Source: Verrucomicrobiia bacterium (GTDB lineage Bacteria; Verrucomicrobiota; Verrucomicrobiia; Verrucomicrobiales; Akkermansiaceae). Taken from it: DNA of 7,045 bases. Location of the stretch: positions 1 through 7,045 of the forward strand of contig CANHKJ010000158.1 in the NCBI GenBank assembly GCA_947460915.1, read 5' to 3'. Shown in pieces: positions 5,880 through 7,045 of this stretch; position 1 is the first letter of the stretch, and each line of letters opens with the position of its first letter. Both the position numbers and the translations under genes were made by a program. The notes under the pieces are model-generated. The model was not told the DNA's origin. It saw only the letters and a program-made list of their open reading frames with translations, and searched no databases.

Positions 5880-7045
5880 ATGTCTCATACAGTTTCTTTT
5901 GCTAGATTTGTGTTCGCGTGCATTGCTTGCGCGATGTTGCGAACCGATGCCGCGCCGATTTCGGTGCTCGATGGCAAAACCAAGCAATCCACCATCGTAG
6001 GAAACGCATGGGAGCAAGATCAATCGGGATGGAGCGCTGAGGGAACAGGCAGATTTTTGTATGCAAGACAAGGTTTAGGCGAAGGCGATTTTACGCTGCG
6101 CACACGCATGACTCTGGCGCGACTCGATGGCAGCGCGGCCGCTTTTGTGTTTGATGGAAGCCATTTCGGCTTCGATGGTCGGAGCGGCACGATGTTTCTC
6201 GAAGGCCCACTTTTCTCCGGACAATCTCTAACCAAAAAAGCTCCGATCATTGCGGGGAAAGAATTTTTGTTCGAGGTCAAACGTCGGGGCAGCCTAACAA
6301 ATTTTTTGATCGACGGCAAAGAAATGCATCGCACAAATGCTTGGAAATCTCCGATCAAACGCATGGGACTGCGGCCATGGCGCAATCGCATGACGGTAGC
6401 GGAGTTCACCATCGATGGGAATTTGATCGAGCCGCCGAAACCACCAGCGCCGTTGTTTTTGAGCGGATTCGCGGGTGGAAAAGATGGCTACCATACCTAT
6501 CGGATTCCTGCATTGGCGGTGACCAAAAGCGGCACCGTGTTGGCGATTTGTGAAGGGCGCAAGAATTCGTGGGGTGATAGTGGTGACATCGATTTAGTCA
6601 TGAAACGCTCTACTGACGACGGCAAAACATGGAGCGAGTTGAAGTTGATTTGGGACGATGCCGAAAATACTTGCGGCAATCCTTGTGTGGTCGCGGATCA
6701 AGAAACCGGCAGCATTTTTCTGCTCAGCACATGGAATCGCGGCGATGATCATGAAGGCGAAATCATCGCGCAAACCAGCAATGACAAACGTCGAGTGTTC
6801 GTGATGCGATCCGATGACGATGGCCTCACGTGGAGCAAGCCGCAGCAGATTACTGATGCCGTGAAAAAACCAAACTGGACGTGGTATGCGACTGGTCCAG
6901 GTGGCGGCATTCAGTTAGAAAACGGAGAGCATAAGGGACGTTTGGTCATACCCTGCGATCACATCGAGGCGGGAACGAAGAAGTATTTCTCGCACGTGAT
7001 TTTCTCGGACGATCATGGCAGCACATGGCAACTCGGTGGTCGCAC
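5880..7045 (+). CDS. Secreted exo-sialidase (neuraminidase, GH33) with N-terminal accessory domain, 3' partial
   Basis: This enzyme would cleave terminal sialic acids from glycoconjugates outside the cytoplasm (EC 3.2.1.18). The frame runs open to the window end: 388 codons are visible and the C-terminus is missing. Residues 1-24 look like a signal peptide (hydrophobic FVFACIACAML, then TDA). Residues about 26-185 form a beta-rich accessory domain (EGDFTLRTRMTL, AAFVFDGSHFGFDG, FLIDGKEMH, EFTIDGNLIE) that resembles a concanavalin-like jelly roll. A Pro-rich linker (EPPKPPAP) leads to the six-bladed propeller: YRIP at 207-210 with triad Arg208, EGR at 225-227, the probable acid/base Asp233 (WGDSGDIDL), and Asp boxes STDDGKTW (244-251), SDDDGLTW (311-318) and SDDHGSTW (376-383). 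ATGPGGGIQL and RLVIPCDH are also typical of bacterial sialidases. The remaining triad arginines, the Tyr nucleophile and its partner Glu must lie downstream. An in-frame stop at 5844-5846 with no start codon between makes ATG 5880 the first possible start. Confidence 0.93.
   Translation, partial: MSHTVSFARFVFACIACAMLRTDAAPISVLDGKTKQSTIVGNAWEQDQSGWSAEGTGRFLYARQGLGEGDFTLRTRMTLARLDGSAAAFVFDGSHFGFDGRSGTMFLEGPLFSGQSLTKKAPIIAGKEFLFEVKRRGSLTNFLIDGKEMHRTNAWKSPIKRMGLRPWRNRMTVAEFTIDGNLIEPPKPPAPLFLSGFAGGKDGYHTYRIPALAVTKSGTVLAICEGRKNSWGDSGDIDLVMKRSTDDGKTWSELKLIWDDAENTCGNPCVVADQETGSIFLLSTWNRGDDHEGEIIAQTSNDKRRVFVMRSDDDGLTWSKPQQITDAVKKPNWTWYATGPGGGIQLENGEHKGRLVIPCDHIEAGTKKYFSHVIFSDDHGSTWQLGGR

Overview
The window looks like chromosomal DNA of a Gram-negative bacterium. 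My best guess is the Verrucomicrobiota/PVC group. The grounds are the style of the sialidase at the right end, the adaptor architecture (no alpha-hairpin, His-rich tail, C-terminal membrane anchor) and the near absence of Shine-Dalgarno sequences. This taxonomic call is inference from family resemblance, not a search result. All real genes lie on the + strand.

Region 1 (1-5760) is a compact heavy-metal efflux operon of the CzcCBA/CusCBA type. It holds an outer-membrane channel protein (1-990, 5' end cut off by the window), a periplasmic adaptor (1005-2156), a 12-helix RND pump of the CusA/CzcA family (2162-5290), and a small secreted protein with a CxxC...CxC tail (5320-5760). Gaps between genes are 14, 5 and 29 bases, so co-transcription is very likely. 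The pump uses proton flow at the inner membrane, the adaptor couples it to the channel, and the channel passes the metal out of the cell. The small protein sits where a CusF-like periplasmic metal carrier might be expected. It does not look like CusF and I do not recognise a characterised family. Potential soft-metal or transition-metal ligands occur in the adaptor (CxCx4C insertion, His-rich tail) and in the small protein. The pump lacks two of the three Met ligands of the Cu(I)/Ag(I) pump CusA, so the substrate cannot be assigned.

Region 2 (5761-5879) is a 119-base spacer. It holds a strong intrinsic terminator that closes the efflux operon, then an AGGAG sequence and a ten-codon mini-ORF ending four bases before the next gene.

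Region 3 (5880-7045, continuing past the window) is the first 388 codons of a secreted GH33 exo-sialidase. It has an extra N-terminal beta-rich domain, the YRIP arginine motif and three Asp boxes. It appears to be a separate transcription unit, functionally unrelated to metal efflux, and would fit a bacterium that uses host or algal glycans. No RNA genes, mobile elements, CRISPR arrays or minus-strand genes were found.
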